Shown here piece after piece: positions 35,877 through 44,146 of a DNA stretch of 56,223 bases (positions within the stretch are counted from its first letter, which is position 1; each line of letters opens with the position of its first letter). The stretch comes from an uncultured bacterium (lineage in GTDB: Bacteria; Vulcanimicrobiota; CADAWZ01): contig CASEKF010000007.1 in assembly GCA_949288455.1 (NCBI GenBank), forward strand, positions 1 to 56,223. The letters are read 5' to 3'. Both the position numbers and the translations under genes were made by a program. The notes beneath the pieces were generated by a model that saw only the letters and a program-made list of their open reading frames with translations, was not told where the DNA came from and did no database searches.

Positions 35877-35919
35877 AAAAAACCGTAAGCAAGGATACGC
35901 ATATATAAAAAGGATTTCC

Positions 35920-35966
35920 TGGTCTATAAAAAGAAGTACTTTAACAGGTATTTTTTTTATAGACCA
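35920..35966 (+). terminator. Intrinsic terminator after the three-paralog cluster
   Basis: Arms 35920-35932 (TGGTCTATAAAAA) and 35954-35966 pair perfectly over 13 bp across a 21-nt loop. A T8 run lies in the right arm rather than after it. It stands 44 nt after paralog 3 and 20 nt before the next start codon, so an attenuator role for the P-loop gene is also possible. Confidence 0.6.
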
Positions 35967-35986
35967 TTCTCATATAGGAGGCTGCT

Positions 35987-36961
35987 ATGTCCGAAGTATT
36001 CGATATTATTCTTTTATTGGCTCTTCCTGCGTCAGGAAAGTCTGAAACAAGAAAATTTATCCGCATGCAGGACGCGGATAAAAAGAAAAATATTTTCCAT
36101 CTTGGGAAAAACGCTCAAATGGACGATTTCCCTTATGTGCATATAATGCATTTAATAGATATAGAATTAAAAAAACAAGGATATGATTACTTATTCTATC
36201 ATGCTCCGGACGCCAATTTTAAAGAATCTATCACCTGGGGCGTTCTAACTTTAATGTTAAATCAAGATTACGATATGCTGGTCAAAAAATCGAAACCGAT
36301 AGATACCGATATCTACGGTCTTTTCCATAGAATTGACGAAGCTAGAATAGAGCTTGGAGCGGAACCTTTCTTCTATAAAGACGGAAAATGTCTTTATGAC
36401 GAAACCAAATTCAAAGCGGTTGCGGACGCTCTAAAATCGGAATATGAAACAATGCAAACAGAACGTAGAGATCAAATGCCTGAAAATACTGACGGAGCTA
36501 CCATTATCGTAGAATTTGCAAGAGGAGGAGCCGACGGTTCCACGCCTCCTCTTACTTGGGGATATGAGAAAAATCTCGCTCTTCTTTCGCCCGATATTCT
36601 GGAAAAAGCGGCTATTCTTTACGTTTGGGTTACTCCTGAAGAATCTAGGCGTAAAAATCGCGAACGCGAAGATCCTAACGATCCCGGAAGCATTCTCGCT
36701 CATTGCGTGCCTGACGTAGTTATGTACAAAGAATACGGCTGCGACGATATGGCTTATCTTATAGAAAAATCAGATAAACCCGGATATATCAAAGTAGAAA
36801 GGCCTGAGAAGACATATTATCTTCCAATCGCGCGAGTCGACAATAGAGACGATAAAACTTCGTTCGTACGTCAGGAACCTTGGGACCCGGAAAAAGAAAA
36901 AGCTCTATACAAACTTCTCAGCGAAGGCTTTATCGAATTATGGAAAAAATATAAGGCGTAA
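35987..36961 (+). CDS. P-loop kinase-like NTPase of unfamiliar family
   Basis: The 324-residue protein begins with a strand plus Walker A loop (DIILLLALPASGKSETRKF). A later acidic strand (ATIIVEFARGG) and the ILYVWVTPEESRRKNRERED helix with paired Arg resemble the LID/arginine region of small-molecule kinases such as uridine or gluconate kinases. HIMHLIDIELKKQGYDYLFYH could line the substrate site. I cannot name the family or substrate. AGGAGG precedes the start. The GIDE-type gene follows 2 nt downstream. Confidence 0.55.
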   Translation: MSEVFDIILLLALPASGKSETRKFIRMQDADKKKNIFHLGKNAQMDDFPYVHIMHLIDIELKKQGYDYLFYHAPDANFKESITWGVLTLMLNQDYDMLVKKSKPIDTDIYGLFHRIDEARIELGAEPFFYKDGKCLYDETKFKAVADALKSEYETMQTERRDQMPENTDGATIIVEFARGGADGSTPPLTWGYEKNLALLSPDILEKAAILYVWVTPEESRRKNREREDPNDPGSILAHCVPDVVMYKEYGCDDMAYLIEKSDKPGYIKVERPEKTYYLPIARVDNRDDKTSFVRQEPWDPEKEKALYKLLSEGFIELWKKYKA

Positions 36962-36963
36962 CA

Positions 36964-37686
36964 ATGGAATGGATCACGGCGGTTATCGGTCTATCTGGAA
37001 CTCTTTTTATAACATATTCTATACCTCTTATAATAAGAGCTTTGAATATATGGAAATTGAGAAAAGACTATATCAACCTTCCTGTGACCCCCATCTATGC
37101 GTTAAAAAACGCCGCTGAAGGCAGATATGTAATAAAGGGAGTCACAGCGGAAAGCGGCGACTCCCTTAGTAGTTTATTCGACGATACGAAAGGCGTATTT
37201 TTCAGAACGAAAATATACCCTCGCACAAGAAAAAAATTTGCTAAATCGTGGTTGGACAAAAGAGCGATTAATTTTAAAATAAAAGATAAAAAAAACCGAT
37301 GCGTATATATAAACGCGGAGACTGCCTTGTCAGAATATGGAAGATTTCTCATATTTCATAGAGAAATTCAACAAAGTTTCCTGGTCTTTGCAAAAAAAGA
37401 ACTACTTCCCGAAAGATGGAGAGATAAACTTGAATATGCATGCGCGTTAGAAGAATATCTTACCGTCGGAAAATCAATATCAATAATAGGACACTTTAAG
37501 ACGATTAACGGAAAAATAGAACTTGTAGCGAGCAAAAATAAACCGTTTGTCATAGCGGAATGTTCGGACGAAGCGTTTGCTCTTCTTCACCTTAGATTCT
37601 TTGTAAGAATAGCTCTTCTGGCTTTGTCTATGGCTTTAACCGGACTTTTACAGCTTTATATGCTTTTCTTCGCAATGCAAAACTAA
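36964..37686 (+). CDS. GIDE-domain membrane protein (bacterial MULAN-like, no RING)
   Basis: The 240-residue protein has membrane helices at about 5-25 and 210-235 around a soluble beta-rich domain: EGRYVIKGVTAE, GVFFRTKIYPR, INFKIKDKKNRCVYINAETA, EEYLTVGKSISIIGHFKTINGKIELVASKNKPFVIAECS. The order of blocks and the flanking helices match the GIDE (E3 ubiquitin ligase, MULAN-type) domain found in bacteria, archaea and eukaryotic MUL1. There is no RING finger, as in other prokaryotic versions. Its first ATG lies 2 nt after the P-loop gene. Role unknown; membrane-stress sensing is a guess. Confidence 0.6.
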   Translation: MEWITAVIGLSGTLFITYSIPLIIRALNIWKLRKDYINLPVTPIYALKNAAEGRYVIKGVTAESGDSLSSLFDDTKGVFFRTKIYPRTRKKFAKSWLDKRAINFKIKDKKNRCVYINAETALSEYGRFLIFHREIQQSFLVFAKKELLPERWRDKLEYACALEEYLTVGKSISIIGHFKTINGKIELVASKNKPFVIAECSDEAFALLHLRFFVRIALLALSMALTGLLQLYMLFFAMQN

Positions 37687-37820
37687 TATATCTCAAATAA
37701 ACTTTTATAACCTACAAAGCGTATGAAAATTCATACGCTTTTTAGGTTATAATTAATAGAAAAGGCGAGCCAATTCATATAAAAAAGTTAAAAATAAATT
37801 ATATAAGCGTTATCTTTTAG
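37686..37820 (+). repeat. Left copy of ~132-bp direct repeat flanking the foreign block
   Basis: This stretch, starting at the last base of the GIDE gene stop codon, recurs at 42958-43091 in the same orientation with only about six differences. Both copies contain the palindromic terminator. The match stops after TATCTTTTAG; sequence to the right is GC-richer and unlike the surroundings. Confidence 0.9.
37706..37752. terminator. Bidirectional hairpin terminator after the GIDE gene
   Basis: Arms 37706-37726 and 37730-37752 (TTATAACCTA-CAAAGCGTATGAA and near-complement) form a stem of about 20 bp with small bulges and AT-rich flanks. The second copy is at 42979-43022. Confidence 0.8.
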
Positions 37821-38368
37821 GAGGCCGTGAGGAAGTATCTTTAAGCCCCCTGCAGTTACCGCGACCCGACGTGCCACCTTTGGGTTTCAGGCTGGCGTTG
37901 ATCGCTCAGGACAGCCCGTTCATCACCTCCTTGGCTTGTCCTTCTTGGCGGCGCAGCCGGGGCGGTAAAGAGAACCGTCCGGCCTGCGTTCCAGCGGCGG
38001 CAAGTTTTTGTAAGGGTTATTTTTTATGCGTTCCCTCCGTTTTGCTTTCCGCTGCCGTTCTTCCCGAAAAGGTTTCCTGCCCCATTTCTGCGGCGTGTTC
38101 CGGCGTTGGCACGCTCCCCATAACTTCGGGACAACTTGTCTAGAAGTCCGGCTCCTTGAGGCGCTTCCCCAGCCGGGGTATTCCTTTTCTGACGGTCATT
38201 TGGTTTTCAAAGTGCTGTCCATCGATGAACTAATCTAAGTCTACGCCTAAATGACCGCCCCCGTATATCCAGGTGGTAAATCGGCCTAAAAAACAGCCTG
38301 TTTCCACGCTCTCTGAATTGTAGCACAATGATAAGTACAGAGTGATAAATCGGAATTTGCAGGCGTGA
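37821..38368. other. 548-bp stretch without a recognisable gene (left end of foreign block)
   Basis: GC-rich sequence with several stop-free runs but no convincing start, Shine-Dalgarno or family match on either strand. It has a CATAACTTCGGGACA motif near 38119 that returns near 40273. It looks like decayed intergenic or mobile-element DNA. Confidence 0.4.
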
Positions 38369-38866
38369 ATGATGAAAACCTTATATATGATTGGTGGCAC
38401 TATGGGGGTTGGAAAAACAACTGTATGCCAACAACTTAAACGAGATTTACAGAATAGCGTATTTCTTGACGGGGATTGGTGCTGGGACGCAAGTCCCTTC
38501 CAAGTAACCGATGAAACCAAAGCTATGGCGATTGATAATATTTGCTATTTGTTAAACAACTTTCTAAAATGTTCGGTATATGAAAATATTATTTTCTGCT
38601 GGGTTATGCATGAGCAGAGTATTATCAATTCAATTATTGAAAAATTAGATACAAAGAACTGTGCTGTGAACTGTATCTCACTTGTCGCAAACGAAAAGAG
38701 CCTGCGGGACAGATTATCAAATGATGTTGAAAGAGGTATTCGCACTGCGGATATTATTGAGAGAAGCCGCTCAAGAATACCGTTATATCAAGCGCTCAAC
38801 ACAATTAGAATTGATACCAATGAAAAAACTGTGGCTATGATTGTTGATGAAATCAAGCGACTGTGA
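38369..38866 (+). CDS. AAA/P-loop kinase-like protein (foreign block)
   Basis: The 165-residue protein starts LYMIGGTMGVGKTTVCQQL (Walker A) and continues with FLDGDWCWDASPFQV. It has conserved Arg positions in LRDRLSNDVERGIRTADIIERS, the pattern of small AAA_33-type kinases common in gut Firmicutes. Length and ends look complete. Substrate unknown. Codon use is richer in GC than the host genes beyond the flanking repeats. Confidence 0.7.
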   Translation: MMKTLYMIGGTMGVGKTTVCQQLKRDLQNSVFLDGDWCWDASPFQVTDETKAMAIDNICYLLNNFLKCSVYENIIFCWVMHEQSIINSIIEKLDTKNCAVNCISLVANEKSLRDRLSNDVERGIRTADIIERSRSRIPLYQALNTIRIDTNEKTVAMIVDEIKRL

Positions 38867-38914
38867 TATTGACAACTCAACTTCCCATTTATCGAGCAGA
38901 CAAGGAGAGAGAAC

Positions 38915-39302
38915 ATGGAACTATCTATACAGGAACGCCTGAAAGACCTGCGTGTAGAGCGCGGCCGGACGCTGGAACAGCTTGCGGAAGAACCCCATCT
39001 CTCCAAGTCTGCTTTAGGCGCAGCTATGAGGGGGACAAGTTTAAGGATATCAGCCACTATGCCCTTATCCAGCCGGCGAAGTTTTACGAAGTATCCGTCG
39101 ATTATCTGCTGTGCCGTTACAGGGGGCAAGCGCCATTGTGGACGCTGTGAGCGCAACCATTATGAAGCAGCACAATCCCGGTCTGACTGCCCCGCAGTTA
39201 AGGCAACTGATCGCTGCCCACATTGACGATGACAGCCAGCCAAACAGCGACCCGGAACATGCGGCTATGGCCTTTATCCGCAAGCGGCTCAAGCTAAACT
39301 AA
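38915..39302 (+). pseudogene. Broken XRE-type HTH regulator
   Basis: A good AAGGAGAG site precedes MELSIQERLKDLRVERGRTLEQLAEE-HLSKSALG, the N-terminus of the helix-turn-helix regulators found on Clostridial conjugative elements. The frame then shifts near 39020: the expected continuation (DKFKDISHYALIQPAKFYEVSVDYLL) is read in the next frame, and a C-terminal piece (VDAVSATIMKQHNPG...IAAHIDDD) in a third. The central part appears deleted. It is no longer a functional regulator, unless the frameshifts are sequencing errors. Confidence 0.75.
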
Positions 39303-39431
39303 AACTATGAGAAGCTGTCAGACGAGGAAAAGAAATGGGCTGAAAAAAGATCGCGCAGAAATCGGACTTGCTGAAAAATCCAAACCCACAGCGAGGAAGA
39401 AAATGAGAACTTGGATATACAAAGAGGAAAA

Positions 39432-39884
39432 ATGAAAATCATTGAAGTAGAAACAAAAAACAGGACAGCGGATTTCATAAATCGGCTGCTGACGGTATGG
39501 GAAAGTTCTGTAAGAGCGACACACCTGTTCCTGTCGGACAGTGAAATCAAAAAGATAAAAGAATATGTGCCGCAGGCGCTCAGTGGAATTGCTCATTTAA
39601 TGATTGCCGAAGATGATATGGGCTGCCTCGTGGCTTTTATGGGGATTGAGGACGGCACATTGGAAATGCTGTTCATTTCCCCGGAAGAACGAGGAAAGGG
39701 GCTGGGAAAGCGACTGGTCCAATATGGGATTAAAACCTATGCCGTAGAGCGGGTGGCTGTGAATGAGCAGAATCCGCAGGCCAAGGGCTTTTATGAACAC
39801 ATGGGCTTTCAGGTTTACAAAAGGACAGAGCTTGACGAACAGGGCAATCCTTATCCGCTTTTATACATGAGCCTTAACATCTAA
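39432..39884 (+). CDS. GNAT-family N-acetyltransferase (foreign block)
   Basis: A protein of about 150 residues from ATG 39432 (after GAGGAAAA); a TTG at 39411 is less likely. It has the LEMLFISPEERGKGLGKRLVQYG acetyl-CoA loop (R-x-x-G-x-G/A), VNEQNPQAKGFYEHMGFQVYKR and a typical beta-bulge. It would acetylate an amine; the substrate is unknown. Intact at both ends. Confidence 0.85.
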   Translation: MKIIEVETKNRTADFINRLLTVWESSVRATHLFLSDSEIKKIKEYVPQALSGIAHLMIAEDDMGCLVAFMGIEDGTLEMLFISPEERGKGLGKRLVQYGIKTYAVERVAVNEQNPQAKGFYEHMGFQVYKRTELDEQGNPYPLLYMSLNI

Positions 39885-40806
39885 ATCGGATTTTACGAAA
39901 TCTCATATCCCGCAGAAAAGCAAAAAAACAGAAAGTACCTTGCCTTATACTCATTATCATCATTGCCCTTTTCCTTGACTGGCTTGTATCTTTGGGATAT
40001 ACCAACACACATAAAATTAGAGGCGAGGCGAAAAGATGATTAACTTTTGTCTGGTCAGACCGAATTGAAGCGTAAATATGGGAACGGCCCGGTTGACCGA
40101 GGGTATATCGGTCACAAATATTCTCGAATGCAAATTGAAAATCTGATTAGAGAATTTTCTCCTACAATGATCTTCGCAGAACATTATCGCGCTTTCAGAA
40201 ATACGATTGCTACAAAACAGTATATATTGACAGCCCTGCCCGCCGTCACGCTAATTTTCCGGGAGTGTGGCCACAACTTCGGGACATTTTGTCCATAAGT
40301 CGGAGCGTAGGACGAGGGACGGGGGCTTTATATACCTGCCGCCGTTCTCTGAAAACAGGCCGATTTTTTGTTCATTCCCATTCACAAAAAGTCAGCCTGT
40401 TTTCCTGCCGGAGCAAGCGGGGCGCATACCGCCTTTTCTTGTTATCCAGCCCTCGGCGTATCGGTTGAGCAAAAGTCAGCGTGGGATTAGCGTGGTATCT
40501 TTAACTATGTGAAACTTTATATCACACTATGGCATTAGTTTTTCACCCCTAAAGCACGAAAATATCTATAATGCTCCTATTTTATCACATGATTTTTGAA
40601 AAGTTTGTCGTATGGAGGATACTTCATGCTTTATTTTCCAAAATCCGAAGTATTTTGCCTTTTATCAAATACTTTGCGCAATGTTTTTCAAATAATGCCT
40701 ATATCGTTCTATACGCTAACAGATTGTTTGCAATATCTCTAGGTACATAAGCCTCACTTACTACAACAATCGGCAGGGATCAAAATGGCTGGGAACGGAG
40801 CAGGAC
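39885..40806. other. Gene-poor stretch of the foreign block
   Basis: No complete gene is evident. A short frame near 39930-40035 encodes a hydrophobic segment (VPCLILIIIIALFLDWLVSLG) with no good start codon. Another at about 40047-40298 (RKYGNGPVDRGYIGHKYSRM) looks like a gene fragment of unknown family. From 40300 to 40800 I see nothing coding. Confidence 0.4.
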
Positions 40807-40810
40807 AACA

Positions 40811-40848
40811 AAAAAGCAGTAAATCTTTTTTTCAAGACTTACTGCTTT
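40811..40848 (-). terminator. Intrinsic terminator of the mutM operon
   Basis: Arms 40813-40822 (AAAGCAGTAA) and 40839-40848 pair perfectly; on the minus strand the stem is followed by TTTTTTG. It lies 33 nt beyond the mutM stop. Confidence 0.8.
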
Positions 40849-40880
40849 CGCTGGCCGCAGTCGGATGGCTGGTATTCAGT

Positions 40881-41705
40881 TTATTTTTGACAATTTGAAC
40901 AGAATGTACTGCTTCTTCCTCCGATTACAGTTCGACAAAGAAATTTGCCACATATGGGACAAGGCTTTCCCTCATGTCCGTAGACTTGTAAATAAGGTGT
41001 GTTGCGATAATCCTGACCTTTTGTTTCCCAATATTCTTCCGGAGTGATTTCATTTTTCTGGATAAAGAACGACAGCCTTTCTGGGATAACCTCGGCAAGT
41101 CGTTTCCATTCTTCTCCGGTCAAACTGTTTGCGGGTCGCGATGGATGTATTCTTGCCGTAAACAGGATTTCATCTGAATAGATATTCCCAATTCCGGCAA
41201 TCACGCTTTGCTCCATTAAACATTCTTTAATCGCTTTTTCCCGTTTCCCTAATCTGGCAGACAGATGTTCCTCAGTAAAGTTCGGGGCAAGCGGCTCTTT
41301 GCCTAACTTTTCAATTCCGCTGTATATATCCGTTTCGCCTTTCCTAATCAGACAGAGGCGTCCGAAACGGCGCGTGTCCGAAAAGCGCAGTTCTTTGCCG
41401 TTATTCAGCCGGAAAGTGATATGCGTATGCCTTTCTTCTGGGTAGACAGCCGGTGTTACCAGCAGGCAGCCGGTCATTCGCAGATGAATAATAATTTTAT
41501 CGCTGCTTTTAAGCCGGATAACAAGGAATTTCCCCCGGCGTGTCATACTGTCAAAAAACTGTCCCGTAAGGCAACGACAAAATTCATCGGCGGTAGGGTG
41601 GGCAATCACTTCCGGGCGGCTGACTGTAATCTGCTCAATCGCAAGTCCTTGTATCTGCGGCTCTATCACTCGTCTTATGGCTTCTACTTCCGGCAATTCC
41701 GGCAT
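40881..41705 (-). CDS. mutM: Formamidopyrimidine-DNA glycosylase MutM/Fpg (foreign block)
   Basis: With the start at 41705 (CAT on the plus strand, preceded by AAAGGCGG) the protein has 274 residues and begins MPELPEVEAIRR, supplying the catalytic N-terminal Pro and Glu. It has the H2TH region (EQSVIAGIGNIYSDEILFTA) and a C-terminal zinc finger CPICG...CSNCQ. It removes oxidised purines from DNA. It overlaps the radical SAM gene by 71 nt. Host mutL lies elsewhere and is not linked. Confidence 0.93.
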   Translation of the reverse strand: MPELPEVEAIRRVIEPQIQGLAIEQITVSRPEVIAHPTADEFCRCLTGQFFDSMTRRGKFLVIRLKSSDKIIIHLRMTGCLLVTPAVYPEERHTHITFRLNNGKELRFSDTRRFGRLCLIRKGETDIYSGIEKLGKEPLAPNFTEEHLSARLGKREKAIKECLMEQSVIAGIGNIYSDEILFTARIHPSRPANSLTGEEWKRLAEVIPERLSFFIQKNEITPEEYWETKGQDYRNTPYLQVYGHEGKPCPICGKFLCRTVIGGRSSTFCSNCQK

Positions 41706-42594
41706 GGTTGTCACCGCCTTTCCTTGCTGATTTTTTAATTTGTTCGTGATAAAAATAATTGACAACAACAGGTGGCGCCTCAAAGGGGCGCGTCATACTG
41801 TCATCGTTTGTCACATAGTCAAGGCCAATCGATGCGGCATAGGCTTTTAATTCTGCGTCCAGAAGTTCCCAATAGCCGCGGTTTCCTTTCTGGTAAATCT
41901 CTTGGTAGAGAGACAGCAGTTCCGGGTGTGTTTTCTGTATGTACTCCATAATCTCCGTTTTATAGCTGCCCCGCAGATTGAGGTTTTCAAGCCAGATCAA
42001 GTTGCATTGTCCCTTGGCTCGGTCAATAATAGCCTTTACATCGGTAATGCCGGGGAATATTGGGGAAACAAAACAGGTTGTACGAACACCCGCTCGGTGC
42101 AATACTTCCATAGCCGCAAACCTTCGCTCAATGCTGACGGCATTGTCCATATCTTTTTTGAAATTCTCGTCCAGCGTATTGATAGACCACAAAACACGAG
42201 CGTATGGGAAAGTCTGTATCAGCTCCAAATCGCGCAGTATCAGGTCACTTTTTGTAGCAATGCTGATTTTTGCGCCGCTTCCTTTCAGCTGTTCCAGCAA
42301 GGTGCGGGTGCGCCGGTACTGTTCTTCTTGTGGCAAATATGGGTCTGTGACGGAACCGATAAAAAGTTCCTTGACTGCGTATTTTTTCGGATTTTTAATT
42401 TCCGGCCAGATCTTGACATCCAAAAAGGTTCCCCACGTCTCTGTATGGCCTGTAAAACGCTTCATAAAGGATGCGTAACAATACCGACACCCATGGGTAC
42501 AGCCCACATAAGGATTGACGGAATACTCACACACGGGCAGGTTGGATTTTGTGATGACATTTGTTACTTCAATTTCCTTTATAATCATTTTCAT
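41635..42594 (-). CDS. Radical SAM protein of the SPL/Rv2578c type (foreign block)
   Basis: The 319-residue protein has YVGCTHGCRYCYASFMKRF (CxxxCxxC cluster site), KELFIGSVTDPYLPQEE, ISIATKSDLILRDLELI and VSPIFPGITDV, as in spore-photoproduct-lyase-related radical SAM proteins of gut Clostridia. The last ~30 residues (after VVNYFYHEQIKKSARKG) run into the start of mutM in another frame and may be a read-through extension. Function unknown. It starts with an ATGA overlap after the nitroreductase stop. Confidence 0.82.
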   Translation of the reverse strand: MKMIIKEIEVTNVITKSNLPVCEYSVNPYVGCTHGCRYCYASFMKRFTGHTETWGTFLDVKIWPEIKNPKKYAVKELFIGSVTDPYLPQEEQYRRTRTLLEQLKGSGAKISIATKSDLILRDLELIQTFPYARVLWSINTLDENFKKDMDNAVSIERRFAAMEVLHRAGVRTTCFVSPIFPGITDVKAIIDRAKGQCNLIWLENLNLRGSYKTEIMEYIQKTHPELLSLYQEIYQKGNRGYWELLDAELKAYAASIGLDYVTNDDSMTRPFEAPPVVVNYFYHEQIKKSARKGGDNHAGIAGSRSHKTSDRAADTRTCD

Positions 42595-42957
42595 TTCCCA
42601 AAGCGAATTTGCTTGTCGATATCCGGTTCATACTGTTCCAATTGCGGCTCTTTTGGATTGGCATAGCCGATGCCGATAAACACGGGAATCATATAGGCGG
42701 GCGGCACTTTTAGCCGTTTATTGACGGTATCGTGCTCTTTGTTCAACGGAATGCGCATAGAGCATGACAGGCCTTCCGCCGTCGCTGCCAGAAAGAGATT
42801 TTCAATCACACGCCAGATGGCCGCAAAGGGATTCAGCTTTGAGACATACTCACCGTATAATTCTTTTGCTTTGAACAGAGGAATAACGACATAGGGAGCC
42901 TCTTTGAGCATGGCATATTGTTTTGGCATCGCGTAGCCGTACATCTTTTCAAAACCG
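42591..42957 (-). pseudogene. C-terminal half of a nitroreductase, cut at the block boundary
   Basis: The remaining frame encodes about 120 residues of a nitroreductase-like fold (PYVVIPLFKAKELYGEYV, FAAIWRVIENLFLAATAEGLSCSMRIP, PVFIGIGYANP). The usual N-terminal FMN-binding half is missing because the frame runs straight into the right-hand repeat at 42958, where only a chance TTG start exists. The truncation marks the exact edge of the foreign block. Confidence 0.75.
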
Positions 42958-43091
42958 ATATATCTCAAATAAACTTTTATAACCTAAAAGCGTATGAATT
43001 TTCATACGCTTTTAGGTTATAATTAATAAAAAAGGCGAGCCAATTCATATAAAAAAGTTAAAAATAAATTATATAAGCGTTATCTTTTTAG
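42958..43091 (-). repeat. Right copy of the ~132-bp direct repeat, with hairpin terminator
   Basis: Same sequence and orientation as 37686-37820. The palindrome at 42979-43022 is cleaner here (CCTAAAAGCGTATGAA and perfect complement). It ends the minus-strand gene at 43100 and, in an uninterrupted ancestor, would have ended the convergent GIDE gene too. Confidence 0.9.
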
Positions 43092-43099
43092 ATCTTTCG

Positions 43100-44122
43100 T
43101 TACTCTCCTTTTTCCTTAGCTGAAAAATAAGATTTTTCAGCTTCTTGTATTTGCTTATGAATTTTTGCGGCTTCGGCAAAATTTCTAGTTATAACCATAA
43201 AATATTTATCAATATATTTTTTAGAAATATTGCCCGGAATAGTTCCTTTTTCCGTAAGAATCGCGCAAAATTTATTTAAATCGTCGTCGCTGCAAAAAGG
43301 CGGATTCAAATATTTTATTCTATAAATATCTTCGACGATAGCTATAGCTTCGTTTGTTTTAGCGAGTTTTTTCCTCATTTCTTCTCTTAGGATATCAAGC
43401 CTATTCAAAATAAATAAAGAAGACAGCTCTTCTTCAAATTCAAAAACTTCGGTTTGTGAAGAGCTTTCATTTTCTTTTATAAGACGTTCTTTATAAAGAC
43501 TCACGATTCTATCGGCAATTTTGCCTTTTCTATCCGCAGCTTGCATAAAAGACTCAAAATCCGCTTCCGTCTCAAGGCGATATTTATTTAAGCTTATTAA
43601 ATCTTTCTCAATAACTTCTCCCGAATCTTTATTTACAAGATCTTCCCTGATTTTGTCGACCGCTTCTAAAAACTTTTTTAGCCTTTCCTGCGAAGAAGCT
43701 CGTTTTAATTTTTTCTTTATATTTTCAAAGTCGACGTCGACCACATTTTTTGAAGCCATATCTTTTTGCTTTTCCTGCAGTTGCACTAAATGAGCTATAA
43801 GGGCTTGAAGATATTCTCCTAACGCTTTTTTCATTCTTGCTCGTATTGATTTTACGGTAGTTCTGCCGCAGTCCACTATAGCCGCGTTTCTTTCTCTAGC
43901 GTCGCTTATTATTTTTTCAATATTAGAACAAGGAAGAGGTTCATGAACCATAATGGGAAAACTAAAATTAACGCTTTCGTCCTGGAAATGAAGATCTTGT
44001 ATATCCATTTCAACCGGAGATATTGTGAAAAACGACGCGTAATATATTTTTCCTTTATCGGAAGTATTGTCAGTCCAGAAAAAAAGCGCCGAACTTTTTG
44101 GCGGTCCTTGAATTTTTATCAT
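43100..44122 (-). CDS. Unknown cytosolic helical protein linked to FHA and pseudokinase genes
   Basis: A protein of 340 residues, with no signal or membrane segment. The first ~80 residues are beta-rich (MIKIQGPPKSSALFFWTDN; FPIMVHEPLPCSNIEKI). The rest is mostly charged helix with coiled-coil character (QEKQKDMASKNVVDVDFENIKKKLKRA). No family recognised. It is the last gene of a three-gene minus-strand run (pseudokinase, FHA, this), 24 nt after the FHA gene, and could be an effector or scaffold for that pair. Confidence 0.6.
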   Translation of the reverse strand: MIKIQGPPKSSALFFWTDNTSDKGKIYYASFFTISPVEMDIQDLHFQDESVNFSFPIMVHEPLPCSNIEKIISDARERNAAIVDCGRTTVKSIRARMKKALGEYLQALIAHLVQLQEKQKDMASKNVVDVDFENIKKKLKRASSQERLKKFLEAVDKIREDLVNKDSGEVIEKDLISLNKYRLETEADFESFMQAADRKGKIADRIVSLYKERLIKENESSSQTEVFEFEEELSSLFILNRLDILREEMRKKLAKTNEAIAIVEDIYRIKYLNPPFCSDDDLNKFCAILTEKGTIPGNISKKYIDKYFMVITRNFAEAAKIHKQIQEAEKSYFSAKEKGE

Positions 44123-44146
44123 AGAAAAAACTACCTCCTTACTATT

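Larger units (their letters stand above)
37821..42957. mobile_element. GC-richer foreign block (insertion or assembly chimera)
   Basis: About 5.1 kb whose base composition, codon use and gene content differ sharply from both sides. It holds a complete P-loop gene, a frameshifted HTH regulator of the type carried on Clostridial conjugative elements, a GNAT gene, and a minus-strand operon (nitroreductase, radical SAM, mutM) cut off at the right edge. It has no transposase, recombinase or terminal inverted repeat; the flanks are instead ~132-bp direct copies of host sequence. A true element, a large duplication-associated insertion, or a misjoined contig are all possible. Confidence 0.6.

Noticed and set aside
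37871-38238. Two overlapping plus-strand reading frames in the foreign block
   Set aside because: Amino-acid composition (Pro, Ser, Arg, Cys rich) and lack of Shine-Dalgarno suggest chance frames in GC-rich non-coding DNA.
40047-40298. 83-residue frame in the foreign block as a gene
   Set aside because: It has a TTG start without a site and no recognisable family; treated as a fragment.
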